Counted from the stretch's first letter, positions 16,759 through 26,134 are shown. The stretch is 64,000 nt of DNA from Mucilaginibacter cryoferens (GCF_014205845.1 NZ_JACHCR010000005.1:213523-277522); one strand, 5' to 3'. Notes: generated by a model from the letters alone, not told the origin. Numbers and translations: made by a program.

Positions 16759-18138
16759 ATGACCCGAAAATCTATCAAAACATTAACACTTAGTGTTATC
16801 GGGGTGTTTAGCTTTTGCCTCGCGATTGCCCAACCCCGCCTGCCGGAAGGCTACTTCTGGAAAAAGCTTCCAAACGGATTGGAAGTTGTTGTTATTGAAA
16901 ACAGCAAAGTGCCATTGGCTACTATTGAGATAGCTGTAAAAAACGGAGCCTACACAGAAGGCCCCGAATTTAGCGGCCTATCGCACCTTTTTGAGCACAT
17001 GTTTTTTAAGGCCAACCGTGACTACCCTAACCAGGCAGCATTTTTAAAGCGTACCCAGGAATTAGGCGCAATCTGGAACGGAACTACCGATGTAGAACGT
17101 GTAAACTACTTTTTCACTTTCGACAGGGACAGCCTTAATGCCGGCTTAAAATTTATGAACGCGGCTATCCGTTTTCCTATTTACCGCGAGGAAGATATGA
17201 AAAAGGAACGCCCGGTTGTTGATGGCGAGTTTCAACGTGCCGAAAGCAGTCCCGATTTTCAATTATGGTACGGCATTCAGCAAAAATTATGGGGCGATTT
17301 AATTACCCGTAAAAACCCTATTGGTGTACACGAGGTAATTAACACGGCTACGCCCGAGAAAATGATGGTGATCAAAAACAAATATTATTTCCCTAATAAT
17401 AGCTTGCTTACCATTTGCGGCGATGTAAAACACGACGCGGCATTTGCCCTGGCCGAAAAAATATTTGGCGATTGGGAAAGCAGCGGCTTCAACCCGCACG
17501 AAAAATACCCTATCCCGCCATTTAAGCCATTAACCAAAAGCGAGTATTTTATAAAAGAAACTACCATAGCGCAAACCCCATCTATCCAGATCTCGTGGCA
17601 GGGCCCATCGTACTTAACCGATTCGGCATCTACGGTTGCTGCCGATGTATTTACCACTATTTTGGGTTTAAATGCATCAAAATTACAGCAGGCTTTGGTT
17701 GATAAAGGTTTAGCAAGTGGTGTTTATGTAGGTTATACCACCAGCAAATATATTGGCCCGGTTGATATGAACATATCGCCAAACCCAACCAAGCTTAAAG
17801 AATGCTATGATGAAGTGATAAACCAGATAAGCCAATGGGGTAAGGCCGATTACTTTACCGACGAGCAATTGCAGGATGCCAAGGCTATTCTGTTAAGGAA
17901 CAGCATACACCGTAAAGAGAAACCATCTACCCTGGCCAGCCAGCTCAGCTATCAATGGTGCAGTACCTCGCTTGATTTTTATACCGATCTGGATAGCAAT
18001 TACCAGAAAGTTAGCCGTGCCGATATCCAAAAATTTATCAGCACCTATATAACCGGTAAACCATTTGCAGCAGGCATCATTATAGCGCCTGATTTGAGTA
18101 AACAACTAAATGTAGCTTCATTTTTTGTAGCTAAGTAA
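16759..18138 (+). CDS. M16 family zinc metallopeptidase, catalytic subunit (pair 2)
   Basis: This second exported M16 peptidase has 459 residues and is a paralogue of the 10598 gene. The zinc motif HLFEH gives H76, E79 and H80, with third ligand E157 in VDGEFQ. A signal peptide ends near AIAQ (residue 25). The stretch around the active site, from GLSHL to FFKANRDYP, is nearly identical to that of pair 1, so the two pairs probably derive from a duplication of the whole two-gene unit. The partner gene starts 17 bp after its stop codon. The substrate is unknown. Confidence 0.93.
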   Translation: MTRKSIKTLTLSVIGVFSFCLAIAQPRLPEGYFWKKLPNGLEVVVIENSKVPLATIEIAVKNGAYTEGPEFSGLSHLFEHMFFKANRDYPNQAAFLKRTQELGAIWNGTTDVERVNYFFTFDRDSLNAGLKFMNAAIRFPIYREEDMKKERPVVDGEFQRAESSPDFQLWYGIQQKLWGDLITRKNPIGVHEVINTATPEKMMVIKNKYYFPNNSLLTICGDVKHDAAFALAEKIFGDWESSGFNPHEKYPIPPFKPLTKSEYFIKETTIAQTPSIQISWQGPSYLTDSASTVAADVFTTILGLNASKLQQALVDKGLASGVYVGYTTSKYIGPVDMNISPNPTKLKECYDEVINQISQWGKADYFTDEQLQDAKAILLRNSIHRKEKPSTLASQLSYQWCSTSLDFYTDLDSNYQKVSRADIQKFISTYITGKPFAAGIIIAPDLSKQLNVASFFVAK

Positions 18139-18155
18139 TTTAAAAAATCTTATCA

Positions 18156-19493
18156 ATGATGAAGAAATATGTGTTCACCCTGCTGATTGCAGCGGCGATA
18201 GGAAATATAAAAACGGCACACGCACAAAAAGCGGCTTACGAAACCACGGTTGATGGTGTAAAAGTAATTGTGCAACCCAGCGGCAACGATATTGTAGAGA
18301 TACAAACCATTATTAAAGGAGGCGTACAAAACTACACTGCCGAAAAAATGGGAATCGAATCGATGGCGATGAGCGCGCTTACCGAGTGCGGAACCGTTAA
18401 ACACGATAAAAACAGCTTTAAAGATATACTGGATAAAGTAAGTGCTACCGTTTATGGCAGCACCAACAAAAACTATTCGGTAGTACGGATGAATTGTATT
18501 AAAAGCGACCTGGATGTGGTTTGGCCCCTGTATGTAGAAGCCATGACCCAGCCCCGCTTTGATGCCAAAGAGTTTGCCCGTATTAAACAAGACGCGATTA
18601 ACGAGTTAAAGCAACAAGACTCGCAGCCGGATGCGGCTATTGATAAATTTGCCAATAAAGTAGCCTTTGTTAACCGCGATTATGCTAAAGACCCTAATGG
18701 TACGGTTGATATCATCGGCAAGTTAACACCCGAAGAAACCAAAGCTTTCTATTCTTCCATATTCACCAAATCGCGTTTATTGATCGTAGTTGTGGCCGAT
18801 CTGGACCAGGCTACTATCGAAGCCAAGGTTAAAGCGATGCTTGACGGTGTAAAAAAGGGTGGTGCTTTTGAATTTAAAAAGGCATCGTTTAAGGTTTACA
18901 AAAACAGTATCAATGTAGAGCAGCGCGATTTGGCCACCAACTATGTAGAAGGTGTTACCAGCGGCCCTATCCCGGGCAGCGAAGATTTTGATGCCTTTAA
19001 CGTAGCCATGAGAATATTTGCCAACCGTCATTTTTTAGATGTACGTACCAACAACGGTTTATCATACGCCCCACAGGCATGGTTTAGCGTTGGCCAAACT
19101 TCAACTGCCCGCTTCTCGGTATCAACCACACAACCCGATAAATACATAGCTGTATTTGACAGGCTGGTTGATAAGGTAAAAACCGAAGGTTTTAACCCCG
19201 AAGAGGTTGCCAACATGAAAATAACCTACCTTACCGGTTTCTACTATAAAAACGAAACCAACAGCGCCCAGGCATCGTCCATAGCTTCAAACGAAGTGTT
19301 ATTTGGCAACTGGAAACGCTCGTTAACCCTGGTTGATGATGTTAAAAAACTAACGCTTGAGCAGGTGAATAACGCCTTTAAAACCTATATCAACAATATT
19401 GTATGGGTATACCAGGGCGATCCTAAAAAAGTGACCCAGATATTGTATATCAACGGCACCTTAAACAAAGGCGAAAACGGTGTAAACCATTGA
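18156..19493 (+). CDS. M16 family peptidase, non-catalytic partner subunit (pair 2)
   Basis: This 445-residue exported M16-fold protein lacks the zinc ligands: the position of HxxEH reads IESMAMSALTECG (about residues 66-78). The C-terminal FLDVRTNNGLSYAP segment keeps the Arg/Tyr substrate-binding pair. The signal peptide ends near AHAQ (residue 24). The first two codons are both ATG, so the start could be 18156 or 18159. It pairs with the preceding catalytic subunit. Its 3' end was copied into the duplicated intergenic block that follows. Confidence 0.92.
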   Translation: MMKKYVFTLLIAAAIGNIKTAHAQKAAYETTVDGVKVIVQPSGNDIVEIQTIIKGGVQNYTAEKMGIESMAMSALTECGTVKHDKNSFKDILDKVSATVYGSTNKNYSVVRMNCIKSDLDVVWPLYVEAMTQPRFDAKEFARIKQDAINELKQQDSQPDAAIDKFANKVAFVNRDYAKDPNGTVDIIGKLTPEETKAFYSSIFTKSRLLIVVVADLDQATIEAKVKAMLDGVKKGGAFEFKKASFKVYKNSINVEQRDLATNYVEGVTSGPIPGSEDFDAFNVAMRIFANRHFLDVRTNNGLSYAPQAWFSVGQTSTARFSVSTTQPDKYIAVFDRLVDKVKTEGFNPEEVANMKITYLTGFYYKNETNSAQASSIASNEVLFGNWKRSLTLVDDVKKLTLEQVNNAFKTYINNIVWVYQGDPKKVTQILYINGTLNKGENGVNH

Positions 19494-19559
19494 TTTAAGT
19501 CAAAATTAAAAATTCAAAAGTAAAAAGTGCTTTGGCGCTTTTCTTAAATCCCAAAAAAC

Positions 19560-19604
19560 AAAAGGTCAAAATAGCATTAAGCTGATTTGACCTTTTGCTT
19601 TTTT
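19560..19604. terminator. Bidirectional intrinsic terminator
   Basis: AAAAGGTCAAA (19560-19570) pairs perfectly with TTTGACCTTTT (19586-19596), and a T-run ends at 19604. A second copy of this terminator is at 19874-19918. In the ancestral, single-copy arrangement it would serve both the M16 partner gene and the convergent outer-membrane gene. Confidence 0.8.
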
Positions 19605-19646
19605 AGTAATCATTCATTTTTGAATTTTGACTTTTTAATTTTGAAT

Positions 19647-19710
19647 TTATCTCCTATCGCCTTTAACCTTCTTCAAGGTGCTTTGGCCGGGCAGGTAGAT
19701 CTGGAAACCA
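19647..19710 (-). pseudogene. 3' fragment of the outer-membrane barrel gene
   Basis: These bases encode the last 20 or so residues of the barrel protein at 19963-20544 plus a stop codon, with one visible replacement (GDRR in place of GDMR at the end). Upstream coding sequence is absent. It is the by-product of the segmental duplication, not a gene. Confidence 0.85.
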
Positions 19711-19784
19711 TTGCGTTAGTTATAATGTTTCCCAATCACAAGTCAGCCCCGCACATTCCAATACACAAGACTTGCACTAAGGGG

Positions 19785-20026
19785 AAAAACAGTGTAAACC
19801 ATTGATTTAAGTCAAAAGTAAAAATTCAAAAGTAAAAAGTGCTTTGACGCTTTTCTTAAATCCCTAAAAAAACAAAAGGTCAAAATAGCATTAAGCTAAT
19901 TTGACCTTTTACTTTTTTAGTCATCATTCATTTTTTTGAATTTTGACTTTTTAATTTTGACTTTATCTCATATCGCCTTTAACCTTCTTCAAGGTGCTTT
20001 GGCCGGGCAGGTAAATCTGGAAACCA
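19785..20026. repeat. Segmental duplication, copy B
   Basis: This is the second copy of the 19473-19710 block. It starts with a remnant of the M16 partner's last codons (reading SVNH then stop) and ends inside the intact barrel gene. It contains its own copy of the terminator hairpin at 19874-19918. Confidence 0.9.
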
Positions 20027-20544
20027 AAGTTTAATGTAAGGGTATGCTGATAAGCCGAACTGCCGAAACCTACAATGCCATTGTATTTAAGTAAGGTTTC
20101 TAAACCGATACTTGGCGTTACAAAATAGGCAAAACCCGGACCAACTCCCAACTCTAAACCATTGGTTGAACCACCCGCACCACGCAAATTTTGGCCGCCC
20201 ACACCAACATTACCTTCGGCAAAAAAACGGCCATGTTTTAATATTTCCACATCAGAGCCGGTATAGTACCTACCCAATGCACCTACGCCGTAACGCACAT
20301 CAGAGCCCGTATTTTTTTCGGTAGAGATGCCAAACCGGGCATAACCACCCAATGCCACATTATCTTTAACAAACCAGGCCGCTTTTGGCGTTATATCCAT
20401 GGTAAAGGTGCTTGGGCTGTTTAAACCTAAAGTAAGGTTGCCAATGTCTCCGCCCATTAAAACATTGCCTTTTTGAATTTGAGCGCTTGCAGAAAAGCCA
20501 AATCCTATAAATGCCAGTACTGCTAATAAAGTAAACTTTTTCAT
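19963..20544 (-). CDS. Outer-membrane beta-barrel protein
   Basis: This 193-residue protein is a small OmpA/OmpW-like eight-stranded barrel of the general outer-membrane beta-barrel type (PF13505-like). It has a clear signal peptide (1-22, ending SASAQ), alternating hydrophobic strands rich in glycine and aromatic residues, and a strand near the end (LNFGFQIYLPG). The C terminus carries a short basic tail, STLKKVKGDMR. Function is unknown; such proteins are often structural. Its 3' 60 bp is duplicated at 19647-19710. Confidence 0.85.
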   Translation of the reverse strand: MKKFTLLAVLAFIGFGFSASAQIQKGNVLMGGDIGNLTLGLNSPSTFTMDITPKAAWFVKDNVALGGYARFGISTEKNTGSDVRYGVGALGRYYTGSDVEILKHGRFFAEGNVGVGGQNLRGAGGSTNGLELGVGPGFAYFVTPSIGLETLLKYNGIVGFGSSAYQHTLTLNFGFQIYLPGQSTLKKVKGDMR

Positions 20545-20847
20545 AATGATGTTCTTTTAAAATTAACTGTTAGTATTTTTTTATAACCAACTATTAACAA
20601 TAGTAATGCCAGTAGAAATTTTTTATTATTTAGCAGCGCTTTTCAGCGTGCATTAACAAAAAAACCAAGTAGTTAAAAATCACATTTTCAATATATTGCG
20701 GGCGCGATCAAAATAAAATTGACAAAGTTTTATTTGGGGGACTACAGATTTGCTCCTTTTGTTATCTATTTAACCAGGTATCGGCTTTTTAGTACAAAGC
20801 GTATAGTAAGCTTAACTATTTTCGGGAGGCAGCGTCACTTTACTCCT

Positions 20848-21002
20848 GCTGCCGCAAGCGTCCCCGGCTTGTGGCCCGCATGCTAAGTCGACATACTATT
20901 TCCGTTGTTTAAAAACACAAAATCCCGAATGAAAATTCACATCCGGGATTTGCGTGTTGTATACCTTGCAAGCGGGTCACAAGACTGGAGCCTTGCGACA
21001 GC
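20848..21002. repeat. Imperfect long inverted repeat enclosing a terminator
   Basis: GCTGCCGCAAGCGTCCCC at 20848 onward, continuing through GGCTTGTGGCCCGC, is matched on the other strand by GCTGTCGCAAGGCTCC continuing through TCTTGTGACCCGC (20965-21002). The arms are about 38 bp. The segment could be a non-autonomous repeat or a structured 3' end of the GH2 transcript. Confidence 0.6.
20920..20951 (-). terminator. Intrinsic terminator of the GH2 gene
   Basis: AAATCCCG (20920-20927) pairs with CGGGATTT (20944-20951). On the minus strand it lies 73 bases after the GH2 stop codon and is followed by a T-rich stretch. Confidence 0.65.
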
Positions 21003-21023
21003 GAAAGAAAGTTAAGGTACCTT

Positions 21024-23456
21024 TTATTTGGTAGTTAAAGTAATTGTAGACGCAGGCAGCCCTTTTGCTGTTGCTGTAAACGTAACAACACCGGCTTTTT
21101 CTTTAGCCTGTACTATAGCCAAAGCTAAACCATGAAATGCTTTACGATAGGGTACTTTAAAAGAATCGTGACTTACCGGATCGCCATTATCAACACTGGC
21201 AATAAAGGCTTCGCCATTAATTTTAAAGTTAACCAGGTTATCGGCATCAGGTACTACATTACCATCTTTATCCAATATTTTTACGGTGATGAACGACAAA
21301 TCCTTGCCATCAGCTTTAATCAGTTTTCTATCGGCCGTCAGTTCAATTTTAGCAGGTTCGCCGGCGGTGTTTATTACACGGGTTAAAACTACCTTGCCGT
21401 TTTTACGGGATACTGCCTTTAAAGTACCCGGCTGGTATTTTACACGCCACATGATGTGCAGGTCGTCGCCGGTTTTCTTTTTGATGCCTAATGATTTACC
21501 GTTCAGGTAAAGTTCAACTTCATCGGCATTATTGTAATAGGCCCAGATATCTACCATTTTGCCGGGTGTCCAGTTCCAATGAGGGAAGATGTGCAATACA
21601 TCCTTATTGGTCCATTCGCTTTGGTACATGTAGTAAACATCTTTGGGGAAACCCGCCAGGTCAATAATACCAAAGTACGAACTGCGCGACGGCCAGCTAT
21701 ATGGCGTAGGCTCTCCCAGGTAATCAAACCCTGTCCAGATAAACATGCCCGAAAGGAAATCGTATTTCTTCATCACCTTCCAGGTCATTTCGTGGGTTGA
21801 TCCCCATGGTGGTCTGGTGTTGTCATAAGCAGAAACATTGTTGCCTTCGCGGGTAAAAGGTTTATCGTAATTCTCTGGCCATACCCGGATGCTGTCAGAT
21901 GGCATCTCGTAATAACCACGGGTTTCTAAACCCGATGTAGTTTCTGTAGCGATGAATTTTTTACCAGGGTAACGGTCATGAAATTTGGCGTAATCGTATT
22001 GGTGATAGTTGTAACCAATCAAATCGATAGCACCAGATTTAACAATCTTGTTGCTGGTGTCGGGCCTATCATTAGCAGTAGTGATCGGTCTGGTTTTATC
22101 CAGGCTATGAACAATCGCTGCCAGTTCTGGCGCTATCCTTAAGGCGCTGGTATCGGCCTGCTGAGGGATCTCGTTACCAATGCTCCAGATCATAACGCTG
22201 GGGTGGTTACGATCGCGCAGTATCTGGTCTTCCAGGTCGCGTTTGTGCCATTCTTTAAAAAACAGGTGATAATCATAAGTGGCTTTTTTCCATTCCCAGC
22301 AATCAAAGGCCTCGTCCATTACAATGAAACCCATTTTATCGCAAAGATCGAGCAACTCTGGGGTTGGCGGATTGTGCGAGGTACGGATACCATTACAACC
22401 CATCGCCTTTAAAATTTGCAGCTGGCGTTCCAAAGCGCGGAAATTAACAGCCGAACCCAAACTGCCCAGATCGTGGTGATCGCATACACCTAAAATTTTC
22501 ATGGCTTTGCCGTTAAGACTGAAACCTTTATCGGCGTCGAAGTTGAAATAACGAATACCTATAGTTGTGGCGTATTCATCCACTACTGTTTTTCCGGAAA
22601 GCACCTGTGTAACCGCTTTGTATAAGTAAGGTTTATCTACACTCCACAATACCGGATTTTTCACTACAAGATCGCTACCTACTTCAAATACAGTATCTTT
22701 AAACTGCGCACTTGAAGGAATTGATCCGGCAGAGGCAACAGCTTTGCCAGCTGCATCATACAAAGTAGTTTTTATAGCTAAAGATGATGACGCCGAAGCA
22801 TTTTTTACACGTACCTTGATGTTTACGTTTGCAGATTGTGTACTTACATCTGTTGTAGTTACATAAGTACTCCAATGATCTATAGCCGTTTTACCTGTAG
22901 TAACCAGCCACACATTGCGGTAAATACCTGAGCCCGAATACCAACGCGAGTTTGGCTGTACCGAGTTATCAACCTTAACGGCTATAACATTATTGCCGCT
23001 AAAATTTAAATAAGGTGTAAGATTATACCTGAACGAGATATAGCCATTGGGCCTGTAACCAAGCAAATGCCCGTTTATCCATACCTGGCTTTTTTGATAA
23101 ACACCATCAAAATCAATATAAACCAATTTATCTTTTGATGATGCCGGAACAGTAAAGGTTTTACGATACCAGCCTATGCCACCTGGTAAGGCGCCTCCCT
23201 CTGGGGTAGCAGGGTTCTCTTTGCTAAATTCACCTTCAATACTCCAATCATGCGGCAGGCTTAGGCTTCGCCATTTGGCATCGTTTGTTGCGGGGTTTTC
23301 GGCATTGGCTATATCGCCTAAATTAAAGCGCCAGCCTTTATCGAAATTGATAGTTTGGCGGCTTTGCTGGGCAAACCCCGCGGCATAAAAAAACAGGGTA
23401 ATAAATAACAGGCCGCAAAATTTAGCAGCCCTTTGAGGAAATTTTATAATGTGCAT
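21024..23456 (-). CDS. Secreted glycoside hydrolase family 2, probable beta-galactosidase
   Basis: This GH2 enzyme has 810 residues. The signal peptide (1-29, ending GFAQ) sends it to the periplasm or surface. The order is: sugar-binding domain (about 35-190, WYRKTF and WINGH), immunoglobulin-like GH2 domain (about 195-300), TIM barrel (about 305-600), then DUF4982-like and bacterial Ig-like domains. The barrel holds the acid/base E429 in WSIGNEI and the likely nucleophile E505 in IATET. Beta-galactosidase is the most common activity for this arrangement, but beta-glucuronidase or mannosidase cannot be excluded. The ATG at 23456 is preferred over a TTG three codons upstream. It is not linked to a SusCD pair. 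Confidence 0.92.
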   Translation of the reverse strand: MHIIKFPQRAAKFCGLLFITLFFYAAGFAQQSRQTINFDKGWRFNLGDIANAENPATNDAKWRSLSLPHDWSIEGEFSKENPATPEGGALPGGIGWYRKTFTVPASSKDKLVYIDFDGVYQKSQVWINGHLLGYRPNGYISFRYNLTPYLNFSGNNVIAVKVDNSVQPNSRWYSGSGIYRNVWLVTTGKTAIDHWSTYVTTTDVSTQSANVNIKVRVKNASASSSLAIKTTLYDAAGKAVASAGSIPSSAQFKDTVFEVGSDLVVKNPVLWSVDKPYLYKAVTQVLSGKTVVDEYATTIGIRYFNFDADKGFSLNGKAMKILGVCDHHDLGSLGSAVNFRALERQLQILKAMGCNGIRTSHNPPTPELLDLCDKMGFIVMDEAFDCWEWKKATYDYHLFFKEWHKRDLEDQILRDRNHPSVMIWSIGNEIPQQADTSALRIAPELAAIVHSLDKTRPITTANDRPDTSNKIVKSGAIDLIGYNYHQYDYAKFHDRYPGKKFIATETTSGLETRGYYEMPSDSIRVWPENYDKPFTREGNNVSAYDNTRPPWGSTHEMTWKVMKKYDFLSGMFIWTGFDYLGEPTPYSWPSRSSYFGIIDLAGFPKDVYYMYQSEWTNKDVLHIFPHWNWTPGKMVDIWAYYNNADEVELYLNGKSLGIKKKTGDDLHIMWRVKYQPGTLKAVSRKNGKVVLTRVINTAGEPAKIELTADRKLIKADGKDLSFITVKILDKDGNVVPDADNLVNFKINGEAFIASVDNGDPVSHDSFKVPYRKAFHGLALAIVQAKEKAGVVTFTATAKGLPASTITLTTK

Positions 23457-23569
23457 AATAAGCAATTGGATTAATTGTATTTACGACACTAAATTATAAA
23501 TAATTGTGAGATGTGAAAGGATAGATGTAAAAGCCACCCATTATAGCACAGCAAAGCCTTGCTTCTATA

Positions 23570-24061
23570 TCAATTTACCACAAAGTTTACGCTGGTTGTG
23601 CTACCGGCATTGGTAGCCATTACTTTAATTACCATGTCGTTTTTATCAATAATGCCATCGCCGTTAATATCCTGGTGAATGTCATCACCAATTTTTGCAG
23701 CCGGTGTTTGCCCCGGCGAGCTATTGATCTGGAACTGACTGGTAAACTGACCGGTAACTATGAAAGTAGCATTTGCATCGGTAAGTATTTTACCATCAGA
23801 ATTGTAATGATATAAATAATAGGTTTTACCAACGGTAACATCAAAATCAACTTTACCAACACCATTACTTTGCGCCTGGGCAACGTTGTAGCCGGTTATT
23901 CTTTTCTCGTCGGACAAAAGTTGAATAGTTAAACCGCCTAAATTTGTGCTGGTGGTAGATTGTACATTAACTTCAATTTTGGCAGTAGTGGTGCCGTTAT
24001 CTTTTTTGCAACCTGTAATAAATACGGTTGCCAACACGGCAACTAAAAACTTTAAGCGCAT
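23570..24061 (-). CDS. Lipoprotein with a dockerin-like EF-hand loop
   Basis: This 163-residue lipoprotein has signal peptide and lipobox ITGC (lipidated cysteine at residue 18). The central part (about 30-115) resembles a beta-sandwich of the carboxypeptidase-regulatory or Ig type. Near residues 130-142 lies DINGDGIIDKND, a complete calcium-binding EF-hand loop of the kind found in type I dockerin repeats. Only one loop is present, whereas true dockerins have two, so cellulosome-type docking is not implied. Function is unknown. It is monocistronic, upstream of GH2 in the same direction. Confidence 0.75.
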   Translation of the reverse strand: MRLKFLVAVLATVFITGCKKDNGTTTAKIEVNVQSTTSTNLGGLTIQLLSDEKRITGYNVAQAQSNGVGKVDFDVTVGKTYYLYHYNSDGKILTDANATFIVTGQFTSQFQINSSPGQTPAAKIGDDIHQDINGDGIIDKNDMVIKVMATNAGSTTSVNFVVN

Positions 24062-24737
24062 AGTTTATACTGTAAATAAGGTGGGATAAATATAGCTATT
24101 TTGGGTGTTATGTTAGCATTTCGGGCAAGACGTAAAATATTTTTCTCCTTAACTCAATGCTCAGTTTCAGTCGCTTCCATAACGTTACTAAAAACGTTGC
24201 TATTCTGAATGATAAATTTTGCGAAATTCTGAAGGGGGAATGACGTAAACTAACCAAGGTTAATACTCACCCGAACATCGCTACGCTCGTTCACCCTCTC
24301 TCTTCGGCTGCGCCGGAAAGAGGGAGTTGAATATTTTTCTGCACATTTTTTATTTTTAAATTACCAACACCCTCTTTCCAACGAAGTTGAAGAGAGGGAT
24401 GTCGGGCGTAGCCTCGACAGGGTGAGTCTTCGCCAGTATACAGAGCAGGTTATATGTTCGTGTTAATTACATGATGGGTAGGCACGTAGAATACTATTAT
24501 TCGCCCTGCATAGTCTGCGAACAGGTGCTTCGTACCTCAAGGATGACAAACTTAAATAATGTCATCTTTCCCTTCAGAATTTCGCAAAATTTCACCACTC
24601 AGCATGACAATTTTTTTTGGATGTTATGCCCCCTTTCAGAATCTCCCGGGTTTTACCACTCAGGACGACAAAGCTGCTGACATCATTCGCTTCTCAAAAT
24701 TTCGCGAAATAACAACCTATTTTGTACCGGGTGGCTA
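24062..24737. other. Repeat-filled intergenic region
   Basis: This 676 bp stretch has no credible gene. A segment reading AAATTTTGCGAAATTCTGAAGGG at about 24216-24238 recurs inverted at about 24573-24595 (with CAGAATTTCGCAAAATTT), and a weaker third version follows at about 24637-24710. The large inverted repeat 24265-24427 sits between the arms. GCTTCGTACCTCA and GGATGACAAA at about 24526-24551 are half of another common palindrome. The short plus-strand frames here are repeat translations. Confidence 0.8.
24265..24427. repeat. Large imperfect inverted repeat
   Basis: ACTCACCCGAACATCGCTACG (from 24265) through AGAGGG pairs with CCCTCTTTCC (from 24370) through CGTAGCC...GGGTGAGT (ending 24427). 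The arms are about 58 bp with several mismatches, around a T-rich loop. Confidence 0.7.
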
Positions 24738-25991
24738 TTACTTCTTAACCGTATTCACTGTACTAAAGCCAACCAGCTCATCCCAGCGGGCAGCGGGCGG
24801 GCGGTAGTAAACCAATAGCTGGTAGTCGTTTTCGGTTTCAAAGTGGCTGCCTTCTAAAGGTACGTCATCGGCCTTTTGGGTAGCTTTATCAACCCAAATA
24901 TATTCGTAATCATATACACCTTGTTTAAGCAGCAGGTTGATGTAGTAACGACCGTTCTCATCGCGGTTAAGTTTGCTGTGTTCATCAAGCTTATAATCAT
25001 TAAACTGCCCTACAATGTATGGAGAACCCTCGCTTTCGGGCTTATTGAGTGCCAGGCTGAAATATACCCGTGCATAATCGGCATCGGTGCGCGGGTCGCG
25101 GCCATCCTGGTTCAGGATAAAAAACTTGCCATTGTTATCATAGTACTGCACATATGCAGGGTTATCACGTACGGCGTCACCCAATAATACCACAATATTA
25201 GCCGTATCCTTAAAAATTTTGGCCACACGTTGTGAGTTAAGCTTCAGTGTTCGCAGATCAAACAACCTGAACTCGTTACGGCCCAGGAAATCATTGATGG
25301 CCACATCATTATAAATTAACGATGAGCCACGGATATTTGTGGGCTGGGTGTTTAAAATTCCGGTTTCGGTACGGGCGTTCTGCATTACAAAAGTGCGAAT
25401 CTCGTACGATGGATTTTGAACCCGCAGACCACCGTAATCAACCGTAAAATTTAGCTTTTGGTTGGTTTGCCGGGTTTGGGTACTTGGTGATGCAAGCGTA
25501 TTAGCCGCAATAGAAACCTTGCTGCCTACCACATACAACCGCCGGGTAAGTATCAATTTAGACTGATCGCCATCTTCATAAACTTTCACAATATAATTAC
25601 CCGATATTTTGGGCGCTATGTTATCATTAGGGATCAGCTGCTCGTAATGGGTATACTTTTGAAACGTACCAGTTGAGTAAGTATAGTTATATAACTTATC
25701 ATCCTGAAAGCTTTGTAAATACTCTGCGGGCGATAGGTTCGACGAGTTCCACCTGGCATCGCAATGCTCTATAGTAAAAGAATAATTACGGCTACCGCCG
25801 CGCAGGTCATCAAAAGCCAGCAACACCTTATCATCGCTCCCCAGATTTATTATCGGGAATACATTTTTGCCGGTGCTGTTAAATTCCACGCTTTTTATAG
25901 CAGGGTTGTAAACGTTGTTATCGTAAGGGGTTTGGGCAAAGGTTTGGAGGGAAAGGAACGTGAAGAGGAATAGGTAAAACAGCTTTTTCAT
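24738..25991 (-). CDS. Type IX secretion system plug protein (DUF5103 family)
   Basis: This 417-residue exported protein belongs to the DUF5103 family (PF17116). In the type IX secretion system, members act as a plug closing the periplasm-facing side of the large SprA translocon barrel. The signal peptide is 1-19. The family segments [14 protein letters not shown] near residues 58-71 and EHCDARW near 74-80 are clear, as are the C-terminal immunoglobulin-like region with [10 protein letters not shown] near 325 and the final LLVYYRPP. The presence of this gene indicates that the organism has a T9SS, though no other component lies in the window. Confidence 0.9.
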   Translation of the reverse strand: MKKLFYLFLFTFLSLQTFAQTPYDNNVYNPAIKSVEFNSTGKNVFPIINLGSDDKVLLAFDDLRGGSRNYSFTIEHCDARWNSSNLSPAEYLQSFQDDKLYNYTYSTGTFQKYTHYEQLIPNDNIAPKISGNYIVKVYEDGDQSKLILTRRLYVVGSKVSIAANTLASPSTQTRQTNQKLNFTVDYGGLRVQNPSYEIRTFVMQNARTETGILNTQPTNIRGSSLIYNDVAINDFLGRNEFRLFDLRTLKLNSQRVAKIFKDTANIVVLLGDAVRDNPAYVQYYDNNGKFFILNQDGRDPRTDADYARVYFSLALNKPESEGSPYIVGQFNDYKLDEHSKLNRDENGRYYINLLLKQGVYDYEYIWVDKATQKADDVPLEGSHFETENDYQLLVYYRPPAARWDELVGFSTVNTVKK

Positions 25992-26134
25992 ACAAACTCA
26001 TTAATTCACAACTTGCTTTAAAACTATGCTATTACCGGTGTAGCACGGCAATACATACTGCATTTAAAAAACATTGTCATGCCGAGTTATAAAGTCCGTG
26101 GACTCTGAAGCCTGCAATGACAATATAAAACATT

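Larger units (their letters stand above)
19473..19710. repeat. Segmental duplication, copy A
   Basis: This approximately 238 bp block contains the last codons of the M16 partner gene, the whole intergenic palindrome and a truncated copy of the 3' end of the outer-membrane barrel gene. It recurs at 19785-20026 with only scattered differences. Seventy-four unrelated bases separate the two copies. It also contains heptamer words (TCAAAAT, TAAAAAT, TAAAAAG) arranged as inverted arms around a terminator hairpin. Confidence 0.9.
20545..21023. other. Gene-free stretch with promoter region, inverted repeat and terminator
   Basis: No open frame here looks coding. The first 150 bases are AT-rich and probably hold the promoter of the barrel gene. 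The second half holds the imperfect inverted repeat at 20848-21002 with a terminator hairpin inside it. Confidence 0.7.

Noticed and set aside
19587..19805. 72-residue plus-strand frame
   Set aside because: It runs through a terminator, a duplicated gene end and the 74 bp spacer, so it is an accident of the duplication.
24471..24807. Two overlapping plus-strand frames (69 and 82 residues)
   Set aside because: They translate the CAGAATTTCGCAAAATTT repeats and the end of the T9SS plug gene.
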